Of a stretch of 64,000 nucleotides of DNA, positions 42,201 to 50,995 are shown piece by piece. Numbering within the stretch: position 1 is the stretch's first letter; each line of letters starts with the position of its first letter. Under the pieces are notes generated by a model. It did not search any database. It was not told the DNA's origin and was given only the letters and a program-made list of their open reading frames with translations. Source of the DNA: JAMXLO01 sp037201625 (GTDB lineage: Bacteria; Pseudomonadota; Alphaproteobacteria; Acetobacterales; Acetobacteraceae); assembly GCA_037201625.1 (NCBI GenBank), contig JBBCGR010000004.1, forward strand, positions 434,001-498,000. The letters are read 5' to 3'. A program made the position numbers and the translations under genes.

Positions 42201-42902
42201 ATGCACGGGACGATCCACGACATGGCGCAGCACTACGATCGCGCCGCCAGGCCAGCCGTCATCCCGATGGTGGCGCCCGATGCGCTGGACCTGCTGGAAC
42301 AATGCGGCACCACCATCGCGGTTGAGCGCGACCAGGAGATCCACGGGCAGGGCGTTGGCGCCGAGTACTGCTATCGCATCCTCAGCGGCTGCGTGCGCAC
42401 GGTGACGCTGATGGAGGATGGCCGCCGGCAGGTCGGCGAATTCCTGCTGGCGGGCGATCTGCTGGGTTTCGAAACGCTCGGCCACTACGACTGCGCAGCC
42501 GAGGCGGTGTCCGACGTGGTGCTGCGGCGCTACCGGCGGCGCAATGTGGATGTCCTGGCCGAGCGCAATCCGGCCGTGGCACGGCGGCTGCGCGACATGA
42601 TCTCGGCCAGTCTGCGCACCGCGCATACGCGCCTGCTGCTGCTCGGCCGCAAGACCGCCACGGAGCGCATCGCGAGCTTCCTGCTGGAGATGGCCGAACG
42701 CCTGCCGTCCCTGCGTCCGCACGTGCTCGACCTGCCGATGAGCCGGACCGACATGGCGGATCATCTCGGCCTGACGATCGAGACGGTGTGCCGCATGCTG
42801 GCGCTGTTGCGCCGCGACGGCACGATCGCGATCGAGCGCGCGACCATCACGATCCGCGACATCGCGGCGTTGCGGCAGATGGCGTCCGGCCCGCGTCACT
42901 GA
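42201..42902 (+). CDS. fixK: FixK-type Crp/Fnr transcription regulator
   Basis: A 233-residue Crp/Fnr protein from ATG 42201 with GGAGAGG upstream. The cyclic-nucleotide-binding-like domain includes YRILSGCVRTVTLMEDGRRQ and VGEFLLAGDLLGFE. The winged helix has MSRTDMADHLGLTIETVCRM, where the ETVxR recognition helix matches that of FNR/FixK proteins that bind TTGAT-N4-ATCAA. The N-terminal cysteine cluster of FNR is absent, so oxygen sensing is probably via FixL/FixJ rather than an iron-sulfur cluster. It is divergent from fixJ. Expected targets include the boxes at 38066 and 41420. Confidence 0.88.
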   Translation: MHGTIHDMAQHYDRAARPAVIPMVAPDALDLLEQCGTTIAVERDQEIHGQGVGAEYCYRILSGCVRTVTLMEDGRRQVGEFLLAGDLLGFETLGHYDCAAEAVSDVVLRRYRRRNVDVLAERNPAVARRLRDMISASLRTAHTRLLLLGRKTATERIASFLLEMAERLPSLRPHVLDLPMSRTDMADHLGLTIETVCRMLALLRRDGTIAIERATITIRDIAALRQMASGPRH

Positions 42903-43199
42903 TCCTCCCCTGACACAGCATGCCCGATCATCGATCGATCAGGCGGACAGGCGGTCAGGCGGTCCTGTCGCGACGGCGGCACGGGCAGGGGACTCGACCG
43001 GCCCTGGCGCATGCGGCACGCTCGGTCGCGGAACAGGGCTGTCGCGGACCGAAGGGCACCGTTCCTTTCGTTGCGGAACGGTGACGCCGGCGAAGCCTCC
43101 ACGCCTGGCACGGCGCGGGGGGTCGGCCGGACGCCGGCGGGGCGGGGATGCCGGCCCTCACCGGATGCGATCGTCCCTGCCGCGCGGGGAGGGCGGACG
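42903..43199. other. Intergenic region with 9-bp inverted repeat
   Basis: A 297-base gap between fixK and the luciferase-like gene. CACCGTTCC (43057-43065) pairs with GGAACGGTG (43075-43083) around a 9-base loop, which could be a terminator stem or an operator. A GATC-rich segment (CGATCATCGATCGATCAGG) lies near 42926-42944. No FNR-type box or convincing gene was found. Confidence 0.4.
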
Positions 43200-44237
43200 A
43201 TGCAGTTCGGCGTATTCGATCATATGGATCGCGGTGATGTCGGGCTCGACCGGTTCTATGCCGATCGGCTGCGCCTGGTGGAGGCCTACGATCGGGCCGG
43301 CTTCCATGGCTATCATGTGGCGGAGCACCACGCGACGCCGCTCGGCGTGGCACCGTGCCCGGGCATTTGGCTCGCCGCGGTGGCGAATCGCACGCAGCAC
43401 CTGCGGTTCGGACCGCTGGTCTATCTGCTGCCGCTGTACCATCCGCTGAAGCTGCTGGAAGAGATCTGCATGCTCGACCAGATGAGCGGCGGGCGGTTCC
43501 TGCTGGGCGTCGGACGCGGCATTTCGCCGATCGAGTTGCGCTACTACGGCATCGATCCCGAAGAGGCGCCGGCGATGTACGCCGAGGCGCTGGAGGTCAT
43601 CCTGCGCGGCATGGCGGGCGGGGAACTGACCTTTACGGGCCGGTTCTATCAATACTCGGCCGTGCCGATCACCATGGCACCGTTCCAGCGGCCGCACCCA
43701 CCGCTCTGGTACGGCATCGGCCGCCCCGACGCCGTGACATGGGCGGCGGAGCGGCGGGTGAACGTCGTCGCCAATCTCACCGGGCCGGGCATGCGCGCGA
43801 TCACCGATCGCTACCGCGCCGAATGGGCCGCGCTGGGGCACGCCGCGCAGGACCTGCCGCTGATCGGCGTCAGCCGGCATATCGTGATCGCCGAGACCCG
43901 CAGGGAGGCGCTGGAGATCGCCAGGCGCGGCTACCGCAAGTGGCGCGACAGCTTCCTGATGTTGTGGCGCAGACACGGCCTGCTGCCGAGCCCGAACGCG
44001 CTGTTCCCCGAGCAGTTCGAGGAGGCCGAGGCGCAGGGGCGCGCGGTTGCCGGGACGCCCGAGCATGTCCGCAGCTTCGTGCAGGCGTCGATCGACGAAG
44101 GCGGGCTGAACTACCTGCTGTGCCGGTTTGCCTTCGGCGACATCACCTGCGATGAGGCGATGCAGTCGGTGGAACTGTTCACTCGGCATGTGAAACCGGC
44201 GATCACGCCGGCACGGGAGGATGGGCATGCAGCCTGA
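43200..44237 (+). CDS. LLM-class flavin-dependent oxidoreductase
   Basis: A 345-residue bacterial luciferase-like monooxygenase from ATG 43200 (MQFGVFDHMDRGDVG). Family features include YHVAEHHATPLGVAP, QHLRFGPLVYLLPLYHPLKL, DQMSGGRFLLGVGRGISPIE and HPPLWYGI. Such proteins use FMNH2 and oxygen to oxidise organic substrates. Substrate is not predictable. It overlaps the next gene, an MBL-fold hydrolase, by 17 bases, so the two are probably co-translated and act in one pathway. Confidence 0.85.
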   Translation: MQFGVFDHMDRGDVGLDRFYADRLRLVEAYDRAGFHGYHVAEHHATPLGVAPCPGIWLAAVANRTQHLRFGPLVYLLPLYHPLKLLEEICMLDQMSGGRFLLGVGRGISPIELRYYGIDPEEAPAMYAEALEVILRGMAGGELTFTGRFYQYSAVPITMAPFQRPHPPLWYGIGRPDAVTWAAERRVNVVANLTGPGMRAITDRYRAEWAALGHAAQDLPLIGVSRHIVIAETRREALEIARRGYRKWRDSFLMLWRRHGLLPSPNALFPEQFEEAEAQGRAVAGTPEHVRSFVQASIDEGGLNYLLCRFAFGDITCDEAMQSVELFTRHVKPAITPAREDGHAA

Positions 44238-45021
44238 ATACGAGGTCTTCGCGATCCGCTATGCCACGCGCGAGGCGCGGCGCCACGAGCACTTCATCGG
44301 CGGCGATCTTCATGACGGTCCGATGCCGATGGACTACTTCATCTGGGTCGCGAAGAACGCCGACCGCGCCGTGGTGATCGATATCGGTTTCACTGCCGAG
44401 AGCGGCGGCAAGCGCGGCCGCACGCTGACCCGCGACCCGATCGATGCGCTGGCGCTGGTCGGCGTCGATGCGGCCGCGGTCGAGGACGTGATCCTGACGC
44501 ACATGCACTACGACCATGTCGGCAATTTCCACCGCTTTCCCGCGGCGCGGTTCCACCTGCAGGAGCCGGAAATGCATTACGCCGTCGGCCGCTACATGAA
44601 GCACCGGCAACTGGCCAAGAGCTTCGAGCCCGACGATGTGTGCGGCGTGGTGCGGCTGAACTTCGATGGCCGCGTGGTGTACCGCACGGGTCCGGGCGAG
44701 ATCGTGCCGGGCATCTCCGTGGTGCCGACCGGCGGCCACTCGGTCGGGCTGCAGTTCGTCAAGGTGAACACTGCGCGGGGTGTCGTGGTGCTGGCCTCGG
44801 ACGTCACGCATTTCTACGAGAACATGGAGGCCGGCCGGCCGTTCACCACCGCGTTCAATGTCGGCGACATGCTGGAGGCGTTCGATATACTGCGCGCCCA
44901 TGCCCCGTCGCCGCAGCACATCGTTCCGGGCCATGACCCTCAGGTGATGCGCCGCTATCCGCCGCCGAAACCGGAGCTGGAGGGCATTGTGGTCCGGCTG
45001 GACGTGGCGCCAAATGCCTAG
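44221..45021 (+). CDS. MBL-fold metallohydrolase (AHL-lactonase-like)
   Basis: A 266-residue metallo-beta-lactamase-fold hydrolase. The metal motif is THMHYDHVGN (HxHxDH), with further ligands likely in GGHSVG, ASDVTHF and VPGHDP. The family includes N-acyl-homoserine lactonases such as AttM/AiiB, which these sequences resemble in length and motif order. ATG 44221 is used; ATG 44227 two codons on is an alternative. It overlaps the upstream luciferase-like gene. No LuxI/LuxR genes are in the window, so quorum quenching is unproven and hydrolysis of an oxidised ester or lactone product is an alternative. Confidence 0.82.
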   Translation: MGMQPEYEVFAIRYATREARRHEHFIGGDLHDGPMPMDYFIWVAKNADRAVVIDIGFTAESGGKRGRTLTRDPIDALALVGVDAAAVEDVILTHMHYDHVGNFHRFPAARFHLQEPEMHYAVGRYMKHRQLAKSFEPDDVCGVVRLNFDGRVVYRTGPGEIVPGISVVPTGGHSVGLQFVKVNTARGVVVLASDVTHFYENMEAGRPFTTAFNVGDMLEAFDILRAHAPSPQHIVPGHDPQVMRRYPPPKPELEGIVVRLDVAPNA

Positions 45022-45073
45022 AACGCGTCCAGCCTAGACCGCACCCCTTGTTCCTCTCCCGCCGGAGCCAGCG

Positions 45074-45550
45074 ATGAACGCCCGAGACCTCGCATTGCCC
45101 GCCATTGCCAGTCTGTTGCTGCTGGCCGCCTGCGGCGAGAGGCCCGTCTCCCAGGTCCTCAACACGCGCGTCACGGCCAAGATGTCGCCGGATCAGTCCT
45201 GCAACGCCGCGGCGAGCGTGGAATACCTGCCCAACGGCGCACGGATCACGCTGCCGGACACGGCGCTGTTCGTCGTCGGCCGCACCGACCTCAGCCCATG
45301 CGGCGAATTCGCGCTCACCAGCGCGGTCGAGGCGATGCTCGAGCCGCGGCTGATGCAGGTGGTGATCGAGCCGGGCGGCGACATCAACGCGCCCTATGCC
45401 GGGCTGCCGCGCGAGCGGGCGGCGAAGGTGCAGGCGATGTTCACCGATGTCGGCTTCGCGCCGGCACAGCCGCCGGTCATCGTGCAGCCTGGTCCCGGCG
45501 CGCCGGTCGGCGTGTGGGGCGTCGTGCTGACGGTGGACGGCTCGAGCTGA
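45074..45550 (+). CDS. Small exported lipoprotein
   Basis: A 158-residue protein with a lipoprotein signal peptide: MNARDLALPAIASLLLLAAC ends in the lipobox cysteine at 20. Mature part has two further cysteines (SCNAAAS, SPCGEF) that might form a disulfide. The central PNGARITLPDTALFVVGRTD and later VEAMLEPRLMQVVIEPGGDI suggest a beta-rich fold, reminiscent of OmpA-like periplasmic segments but without its full motif. Function unknown. It lies just downstream of the MBL hydrolase on the same strand. Confidence 0.75.
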   Translation: MNARDLALPAIASLLLLAACGERPVSQVLNTRVTAKMSPDQSCNAAASVEYLPNGARITLPDTALFVVGRTDLSPCGEFALTSAVEAMLEPRLMQVVIEPGGDINAPYAGLPRERAAKVQAMFTDVGFAPAQPPVIVQPGPGAPVGVWGVVLTVDGSS

Positions 45551-45685
45551 CGCGGCCGCGGCTGCATCTCATCCGCGGCGCCGCACATCGTCGGCGCCGC
45601 CACCGCGGGGAGGGGGCCCAGTGTCGCCGCCCTGGGCTCCCGTGCGCGGCAATGAAGGCGCGTGTCTTCCGCGCCCGCCCGTGCC

Positions 45686-47104
45686 TCAGGCCGACATCTT
45701 GACCGGCGGCTCGAGGTCGTCCGGCAGCGGGCACACATAGGGATTGCGCCCCACCCGCGCCTGATGGTCCGCCTTCGCCCGCGCCAGCAGCACCTCGTCC
45801 TGGATCGCATCCACCGCAGTGCCGGCCATCACCTTGGCCACATGCACCAGCCCCTTGTGCGCCGCCGGCAGCTTGCCCTGCGCCGTGAGCTGCCAGGAAT
45901 GGCCCGGCGTGCCGATCGCGTAGGTGGCGCCGCGCGCCTGCACCGTCGGCACCACCCAGCTCACGTCGCCCACGTCGGTGGAGCCCATCATCGGCGCGCT
46001 CTTGGCGTCCAGCGGCACGATCAGATCGCATAGCGGCGTGTTGTCCTTCACCGGCACGCCGGCGCGGCGATACGCCGCCTCGATGTCCTCATCGCTCAGC
46101 GTCGCCTGGAACTGCGCCGCCGCCGCGCGGTCGGCATCGTCGAACGGCGGCGGGCCGAGGCGCTGGAGGTTGTCGAACATCGCCTTCTCCAGCGGCGTGT
46201 TGCCCAGCAGGTTGGACACCGCGCTCACCACCTGCGATTCGACCCGCGTCTCCGACATCAGCGCGGCACCATCGGCGACCTTGCGCACGCGCCCGATCAG
46301 CCGGTTCAACTCCGGCAGGTCGCGGGCGCGGATCAGGTAGCGCACCTTGGCGCGCGCCTGCACCACGTTCGGCGCGATGCCGCCGGCGTCCAGCAGCGCA
46401 TAGTGGATGCGCGCGTCCGACGGCATGTGCTCGCGCATGTAGTTCACGCCGACATTCATCAGTTCCACCGCATCGAGCGCGCTGCGCCCGAGATGCGGTG
46501 CGGCGGCGGCATGCGAGGCGCGGCCGTGGAAGGTGAAGTCGATGCGCGTGTTGGCGAGCGACACCGGCTCGTTCACGCCGGAGAACGACGAAGGATGCCA
46601 GGAGATCGCGATGTCAACATCGCTGAATGCGCCGGCGCGGGCCATGAAGCCCTTCGCCGCGCCGCCTTCCTCGGCCGGGCAGCCGTAATAGCGCACGCGG
46701 CCCTTGATGCCGTGCGCGGCGAGGTAGTCCTTCACCGCCGCCGCGGCCAGCATCGATGCCGAGCCCAGCAGGTTGTGGCCGCAGCCATGGCCGAACCCGT
46801 CGCCGGGCAGCGGCTTCGGCTCGGCGACTCCGGCCTCCTGGCTGAGGCCAGGCAACGCGTCGTATTCACCCAGGATGGCGATCACCGGCCCGCCTTCGCC
46901 GGCCTCGCCCATCACCGCGGTCGGGATGCCGGCCACGTCGCGGGTGACGCGGAAGCCATGCTGTTCCAGCATCGCAGTATGTTCGGCGCAGGAACGGAAC
47001 TCGCCGTAGCAGAGTTCCGGCATGTCCCACACCCGGTCGCTGAGCGCCTCGAAATCCGCCTTCTTGGCATCGACCAGACGCCAGATCTCGTCAGTGTTCT
47101 GCAT
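45686..47104 (-). CDS. M20 family amidohydrolase (AbgB/aminoacylase-like)
   Basis: A 472-residue M20 peptidase-family hydrolase. Metal-binding regions visible include AILGEYDALPGLSQ, GHGCGHNLLGS, PAEEGGAAKGFM and SWHPSS. It matches the AbgB-type p-aminobenzoyl-glutamate hydrolase and amidohydrolase group by length and motifs. It would hydrolyse an N-acyl amino acid or peptide amide. Its start overlaps the tag gene by 14 bases; the upstream peptide-binding protein overlaps tag in turn, so the three form one operon. Confidence 0.87.
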   Translation of the reverse strand: MQNTDEIWRLVDAKKADFEALSDRVWDMPELCYGEFRSCAEHTAMLEQHGFRVTRDVAGIPTAVMGEAGEGGPVIAILGEYDALPGLSQEAGVAEPKPLPGDGFGHGCGHNLLGSASMLAAAAVKDYLAAHGIKGRVRYYGCPAEEGGAAKGFMARAGAFSDVDIAISWHPSSFSGVNEPVSLANTRIDFTFHGRASHAAAAPHLGRSALDAVELMNVGVNYMREHMPSDARIHYALLDAGGIAPNVVQARAKVRYLIRARDLPELNRLIGRVRKVADGAALMSETRVESQVVSAVSNLLGNTPLEKAMFDNLQRLGPPPFDDADRAAAAQFQATLSDEDIEAAYRRAGVPVKDNTPLCDLIVPLDAKSAPMMGSTDVGDVSWVVPTVQARGATYAIGTPGHSWQLTAQGKLPAAHKGLVHVAKVMAGTAVDAIQDEVLLARAKADHQARVGRNPYVCPLPDDLEPPVKMSA

Positions 47105-47669
47105 GGCCGGGCTCCTCGTGCCTGAAACAGGAGACCAGGTGGTCGTTCACCATCCCGGTCGTCTGCATGAAAGCGTAGCATATGGTGGAGCCGACGAAGC
47201 GGAACCCCCGCTTCGCCAGCGTCTTGCTCATGCGGTCGGACAGGTCGGTCTTGGCCGGCACCTGGCCGCTCGCCTGCCAGCGGTTCACCTGCGGCCTGCC
47301 GTCGACGAAGGACCACAGATAGGCGTCCAGGCTGCCCTGCTCGCCGATCACGTCGAGCGCCACGCGGGCATTGCCGCGCACCGAGAACACCTTCAGCCGA
47401 TTGCGGATGATGCCTGACGAGACCAGCAACTCCTCCAGATCCTCATCGCGCATGGTGGCGATGCGGGCGATGTCGAAGCCGTGGTACGCATCGCAGTACG
47501 CCTGCCGCCGGGCCAGGATCGTGCGCCACGACAGGCCGGCCTGCGCGCCCTCCAGCGTCAGCAGTTCGAACAGGGCGCGGTCGTCGTGATGCGGTACGCC
47601 CCATTCGCGGTCGTGGTAGGCGAGCATCGCCGCATCGCTCCCCTCCGCCCAGGCGCAGCGCGACGTCAC
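47091..47669 (-). CDS. tag: DNA-3-methyladenine glycosylase I
   Basis: A 192-residue glycosylase with all signs of Tag: RCAWAEGSD and YHDREWGVPHHDD near the N-terminus, LSWRTILARRQAYCDAYHGF, and the C-terminal zinc-site residues in NDHLVSCFRH. It removes 3-methyladenine from alkylated DNA. It starts with GTG 47669, sharing GTGA with the stop of the peptide-binding protein. An unusual operon partner set for a repair enzyme. Confidence 0.93.
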   Translation of the reverse strand: MTSRCAWAEGSDAAMLAYHDREWGVPHHDDRALFELLTLEGAQAGLSWRTILARRQAYCDAYHGFDIARIATMRDEDLEELLVSSGIIRNRLKVFSVRGNARVALDVIGEQGSLDAYLWSFVDGRPQVNRWQASGQVPAKTDLSDRMSKTLAKRGFRFVGSTICYAFMQTTGMVNDHLVSCFRHEEPGHAEH

Positions 47670-49234
47670 TTCGCCGGCTTCACGTTCTCCAGCTTCAGGC
47701 TCTCACCCACTGTCGGCACATAGGTGATGCCGGCGCGGGTCGCCCAGATGTTCTTCTGGATGTGCAGCGGAATGATCGCCACATCGTCGAACGCCACCTT
47801 CTGCGCCTTCTGCAGGATCTTCTCGCGCGCCCCGTCATCGGCGGTGCGCAGCGCCTCGCCGATCAGGCTGTCGAGTTCCGTGCTGGAGTAGCGGCCGCGG
47901 TTGGACGCGCCCCAGCCCTTGGCCGGATCATAGGTGGCGTTCTGCGCGATCAGCGCATCGGAGGCCTCCGCCGTGCTGGTGCCCCAGCCGAACAGGAAGG
48001 CGGAGAATTCCTGCTTGTTGGCCCGCCCGGCGTAGCTCGCCCAGGGCAGCGGATTGACCTCGGTCTGCACGCCGGCGCGCGTCCACATCTGGCCGATCGC
48101 CTGCATGATCTTGGCGTCGTTCACGTAGCGGTCGTTCGGACCGTGCAGCGTGATGCGGAAGCCCTTCGGAAAGCCGGCCTCGGCCAGCAGCTTCTTGGCG
48201 TGCTCCGGATCATAGAGCGGCGGCTTGATGTCGGGCGCGTAGCTGTAGGTGCCGGGCGGCAGGTACTGGCCGGCCGGGACGGCGGTGCCCTCCATGACCC
48301 GGTCGACGATCGCCTGCCGGTTGATCGCGGCCGACAGCGCCTGGCGCACGCGGCGGTCCTTCAGCGGGTTCTTGTCGAGCTTCTCGCCGTTCGGGCCGGT
48401 GACGAACGGGGTGGCGCCGTCGCGCGACTGGTCGAGCCCCAGGAAGATCAGGCGCAGGCCCAGCGCCTCCCACACCTTGACCTTGGGATCCTTGCGCAGC
48501 TTCTCCAGGTCCTCGGTCGGCACGAAGTCGATGAAGTCCACATCGCCTGCCAGCAGCGCGGCGGAGCGCGAGGCGGAGTTCGGGATGAACCGGTAGCTGA
48601 CCTCCGACCAGGGCAGCTTGCCGCCGAAATACTCGTCGTTGCGCTTCAGTTCGACCCGGTCGCCCGGCCGGTAGGAGACGAACTTGAACGGGCCGGTGCC
48701 GATCGCCGCCTTGCCGCTGTTGAAGTCCTCGGTCGCCATGCCTTCGGCGGCCTTGCGGCTGACGATGTAGAACTGCGCGAGGTAGGTCGGCAGCAGCGGG
48801 AACACGCCGCTGGTCTTCATCCGGATGGTATGCGCGTCCACCACCTCGGTGCCGGTGATCGGCTTGGTGTAGGCGGCGAAGTTGCTCGGGCTGTTCGGCA
48901 CCTTCGGGATGCGCTCCATGGAGAACAGCACATCATCGGCGGTGAAGGCGCTGCCGTCGTGGAACTTCACGTCGCGCAGCTTGATCTCCCAGGTGTCGGG
49001 CGCCAGCAGCTTCCATGACACGGCGAGGCCCGGCACCAGGCGTGCGTGCGCGTCCTGCTCCACCAGCGCGCCGAAGATCTGGTCGGCCAGCGAGTTGTTG
49101 GGTGCCAGGTTGTGGTAGTGCGGGTCGATGCTGGTCACCGGCGAACTGACCGCGACCCGCAGCGTCTGGGCGGATGCCGGCATCGCCGCCGCCGTCAGCG
49201 CGGCGCAGAGTGCGATGCGAACGCTATGTCTCAT
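47666..49234 (-). CDS. ABC transporter substrate-binding protein (family 5, peptide-type)
   Basis: A 522-residue periplasmic protein with signal peptide MRHSVRIALCAALTAAAMPA ending near ASAQ. Family 5 features are visible: IDPHYHNLAPNNSLADQIF, WEIKLRDVKFHDGSAFTADD, GTGPFKFVSYRPGDRVELKR and NEYFGG-type residues. It would bind a peptide or similar solute in the periplasm. No permease or ATPase genes lie beside it, so it is an orphan or uses a transporter encoded elsewhere. Together with the M20 hydrolase it suggests uptake and cleavage of an amide or peptide. Confidence 0.9.
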   Translation of the reverse strand: MRHSVRIALCAALTAAAMPASAQTLRVAVSSPVTSIDPHYHNLAPNNSLADQIFGALVEQDAHARLVPGLAVSWKLLAPDTWEIKLRDVKFHDGSAFTADDVLFSMERIPKVPNSPSNFAAYTKPITGTEVVDAHTIRMKTSGVFPLLPTYLAQFYIVSRKAAEGMATEDFNSGKAAIGTGPFKFVSYRPGDRVELKRNDEYFGGKLPWSEVSYRFIPNSASRSAALLAGDVDFIDFVPTEDLEKLRKDPKVKVWEALGLRLIFLGLDQSRDGATPFVTGPNGEKLDKNPLKDRRVRQALSAAINRQAIVDRVMEGTAVPAGQYLPPGTYSYAPDIKPPLYDPEHAKKLLAEAGFPKGFRITLHGPNDRYVNDAKIMQAIGQMWTRAGVQTEVNPLPWASYAGRANKQEFSAFLFGWGTSTAEASDALIAQNATYDPAKGWGASNRGRYSSTELDSLIGEALRTADDGAREKILQKAQKVAFDDVAIIPLHIQKNIWATRAGITYVPTVGESLKLENVKPAK

Positions 49235-49322
49235 GAGAGGCCTCCACCAATCCGCCTGGTCGGCGGGTTATACCGGGCCGCCCCTGGCGCTTCCAGGGCA
49301 CCGCGCACTACATGACGGAACC

Positions 49323-50183
49323 ATGAATATCCTCTCAATCCAGTCCTGGGTCGCCTACGGTCATGTGGGCAATGCCAGCGCGGTGTTCCCGCTGCAGCGG
49401 CTGGGCGCCGAGGTCTGGTCGATCAACACGGTGCAGTTCTCCAACCACACCGGGTACGGCCACTGGACCGGGCAGGTCTACACCGGCGAGGCGGTGCGCG
49501 ACCTGGTGGACGGCATCGCCGCCCGCGATGCGCTGCGGCACTGCGACGCCGTGCTGTCGGGCTACATGGGCGATGCTGGCATCGGCGAGGCCATCCTGCA
49601 CGCCGTCACCCGGGTGCGGCAGGAGAATCCCGCCGCGGTCTACTGCTGCGATCCGGTGATCGGCGACGTGGAGGAGGGCGTCTATGTGCGCGCCGGCATC
49701 GAGGAATTCCTGCGCGACCGTGCGCTGCCGCAGGCCGACATCGCCACGCCGAACCGCTTCGAACTGGAACGGCTGACCGGCCGCACCTGCGCGACCCTGG
49801 CCTCGGCCAAGGAGGCGATCGCCGACCTCGCCGCCACCATGCGCCCCGATGGACTGCGCTGCGTGCTGCTCACCAGCCTGGACACCGAGCAGACGCCGGG
49901 CGACCATCTGGACCTGATGGTGGCGGAAGGCGGCCGCTTCCACCTGCTGCGCACGCCCAGGCTGCCGGTATCGGTGAACGGCGCGGGCGATGCGATCGCC
50001 GCGCTGTTCCTGTTCCACCGGCTGCGGAGCGGCAGTGCGGTGAAGGCGCTGGAGGAGGCGGGGTCGGCGGTGCACGGCCTGCTGCGCCGCACGGCGGACG
50101 CGGGCTCGCGCGAGATCCTGACGGTCGCGGCACAGGACGAGTTCGTGGCGCCGACGACACGGTTCGCCGCGCACCCCTGCTGA
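49323..50183 (+). CDS. pdxY: Pyridoxal kinase
   Basis: A 286-residue PdxY-type ribokinase-superfamily kinase from ATG 49323. NILSIQSWVAYGHVGNASAV, the VQFSNHTGYGHWTG substrate loop, YCCDPVIGD and the catalytic VNGAGDAIAALFL are all typical. It phosphorylates pyridoxal to pyridoxal 5'-phosphate. It abuts the Nudix gene (stop at 50183, ATG at 50184). It is divergent from the peptide-binding protein gene. Confidence 0.93.
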   Translation: MNILSIQSWVAYGHVGNASAVFPLQRLGAEVWSINTVQFSNHTGYGHWTGQVYTGEAVRDLVDGIAARDALRHCDAVLSGYMGDAGIGEAILHAVTRVRQENPAAVYCCDPVIGDVEEGVYVRAGIEEFLRDRALPQADIATPNRFELERLTGRTCATLASAKEAIADLAATMRPDGLRCVLLTSLDTEQTPGDHLDLMVAEGGRFHLLRTPRLPVSVNGAGDAIAALFLFHRLRSGSAVKALEEAGSAVHGLLRRTADAGSREILTVAAQDEFVAPTTRFAAHPC

Positions 50184-50603
50184 ATGCCGAAACAGACCTC
50201 CTGCGGCGTCATCGTCACGGACGGCGAACGGGTCCTGCTGGGCCATGCCACACGATCACCGCGGTGGGACATCCCGAAGGGGCTGGCGGAGGCCGGCGAG
50301 TCGTTCGCAGCCGCCGCGGTGCGGGAGCTTGCGGAGGAGACCGGGCTGACGGTCGCCGAGACGGGGCTGCGCGCGCTCGGGGTGCACGCCTATCTGCGGG
50401 GCAAGGACCTGGCGCTGTTCGAATGGATGCCGGCGCAGATGCCGCCGCTGGACTCGCTGGTCTGCCGCTCGACCTTCACCCTGTCGGGCGGCGCCGTGCT
50501 GCCCGAGTTCGACCGCTTCGACCTGGTCCCCTGGCCCGAGGCGCTGGCCAGGGTGGGGAAGAACCTCGCCCGGGTCCTCGGAGGGATAGCCCCGCCGGCC
50601 TGA
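50184..50603 (+). CDS. Nudix hydrolase
   Basis: A 139-residue Nudix protein. The Nudix box reads GLAEAGESFAAAAVRELAEE followed by TGL, matching GX5EX7REUXEEXGU exactly. WDIPKG precedes it. It hydrolyses a nucleoside diphosphate linked to another group; the substrate is unknown. It starts directly after the pdxY stop, so both are probably one transcript. A repeat array follows its stop. Confidence 0.9.
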   Translation: MPKQTSCGVIVTDGERVLLGHATRSPRWDIPKGLAEAGESFAAAAVRELAEETGLTVAETGLRALGVHAYLRGKDLALFEWMPAQMPPLDSLVCRSTFTLSGGAVLPEFDRFDLVPWPEALARVGKNLARVLGGIAPPA

Positions 50604-50722
50604 CCCGCTGTCCGTGCGGGGAGCGGAGCGGTCAGGATGGGTGCGGGAGGCGCGGGCCTGCTCGCGCGCGCCCGTTGCCGGGGTGCCCGTGCACCCAGCA
50701 GCACTCCGTGCGATCCGCCCCT

Positions 50723-50792
50723 CTGTCATTGCGAGGAGCGGAGCGACGAAGCAATCCCCATGGAGATTGCTTCGCTGCGCTCGCAATGACAG
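50723..50792. repeat. Palindromic element, copy 1
   Basis: A 70-base imperfect palindrome with outer arms CTGTCATTGCGAG / CTCGCAATGACAG and inner arms CGAAGCAATC / GATTGCTTCG. It resembles the widespread TCATTGCGAG-type dispersed palindromes of proteobacteria and would form a long hairpin in RNA. It lies between two copies of the rnhA 3'-end segment. Confidence 0.75.
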
Positions 50793-50911
50793 GGGTTGTG
50801 CGGGTGGCAGGGCCTTGGCGGGCGCCGCGGGCCTGCTCGCGCGCCCCCGCTGCCCGAGTGCCCGCGTACCCAGCGCCATTCGGAGCGATAGCGCCTTCGC
50901 GATCCGCCCTC

Positions 50912-50982
50912 CTGTCATTGCGAGGAGCGGAGCGACGAAGCAATCCCCATGGGGACTGCTTCGCTGCCGCTGGCAATGACAG
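50912..50982. repeat. Palindromic element, copy 2
   Basis: A second copy 189 bases from the first, same orientation. The left arm is intact (CTGTCATTGCGAG) but the right arm is mutated (CCGCTGGCAATGACAG), so the stem is imperfect. It lies 14 bases from the rnhA stop and may act as the rnhA 3' hairpin. Confidence 0.72.
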
Positions 50983-50995
50983 GGGGCCGGAGCGT

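Larger units (their letters stand above)
50650..50982. repeat. Array of degenerate rnhA 3'-end copies and palindromic elements
   Basis: The 18-base GCGGGCCTGCTCGCGCGC, part of the rnhA 3' end (51017-51034), recurs at 50652-50669 and 50827-50844. Each copy is followed by a segment matching a second part of rnhA (GCCCGAGTGCCCGCGTACCC in the second copy, one change from the gene), with the same internal segment of about 36 bases missing, then by a palindromic element. The repeat period is about 175-190 bases. The non-coding gap between the Nudix gene and rnhA is thus built from duplicated rnhA ends. Confidence 0.75.

Noticed and set aside
50723..50982. CRISPR array
   Set aside because: Only two long palindromes with a 189-base period, no short identical repeats with unique spacers, and no cas genes.
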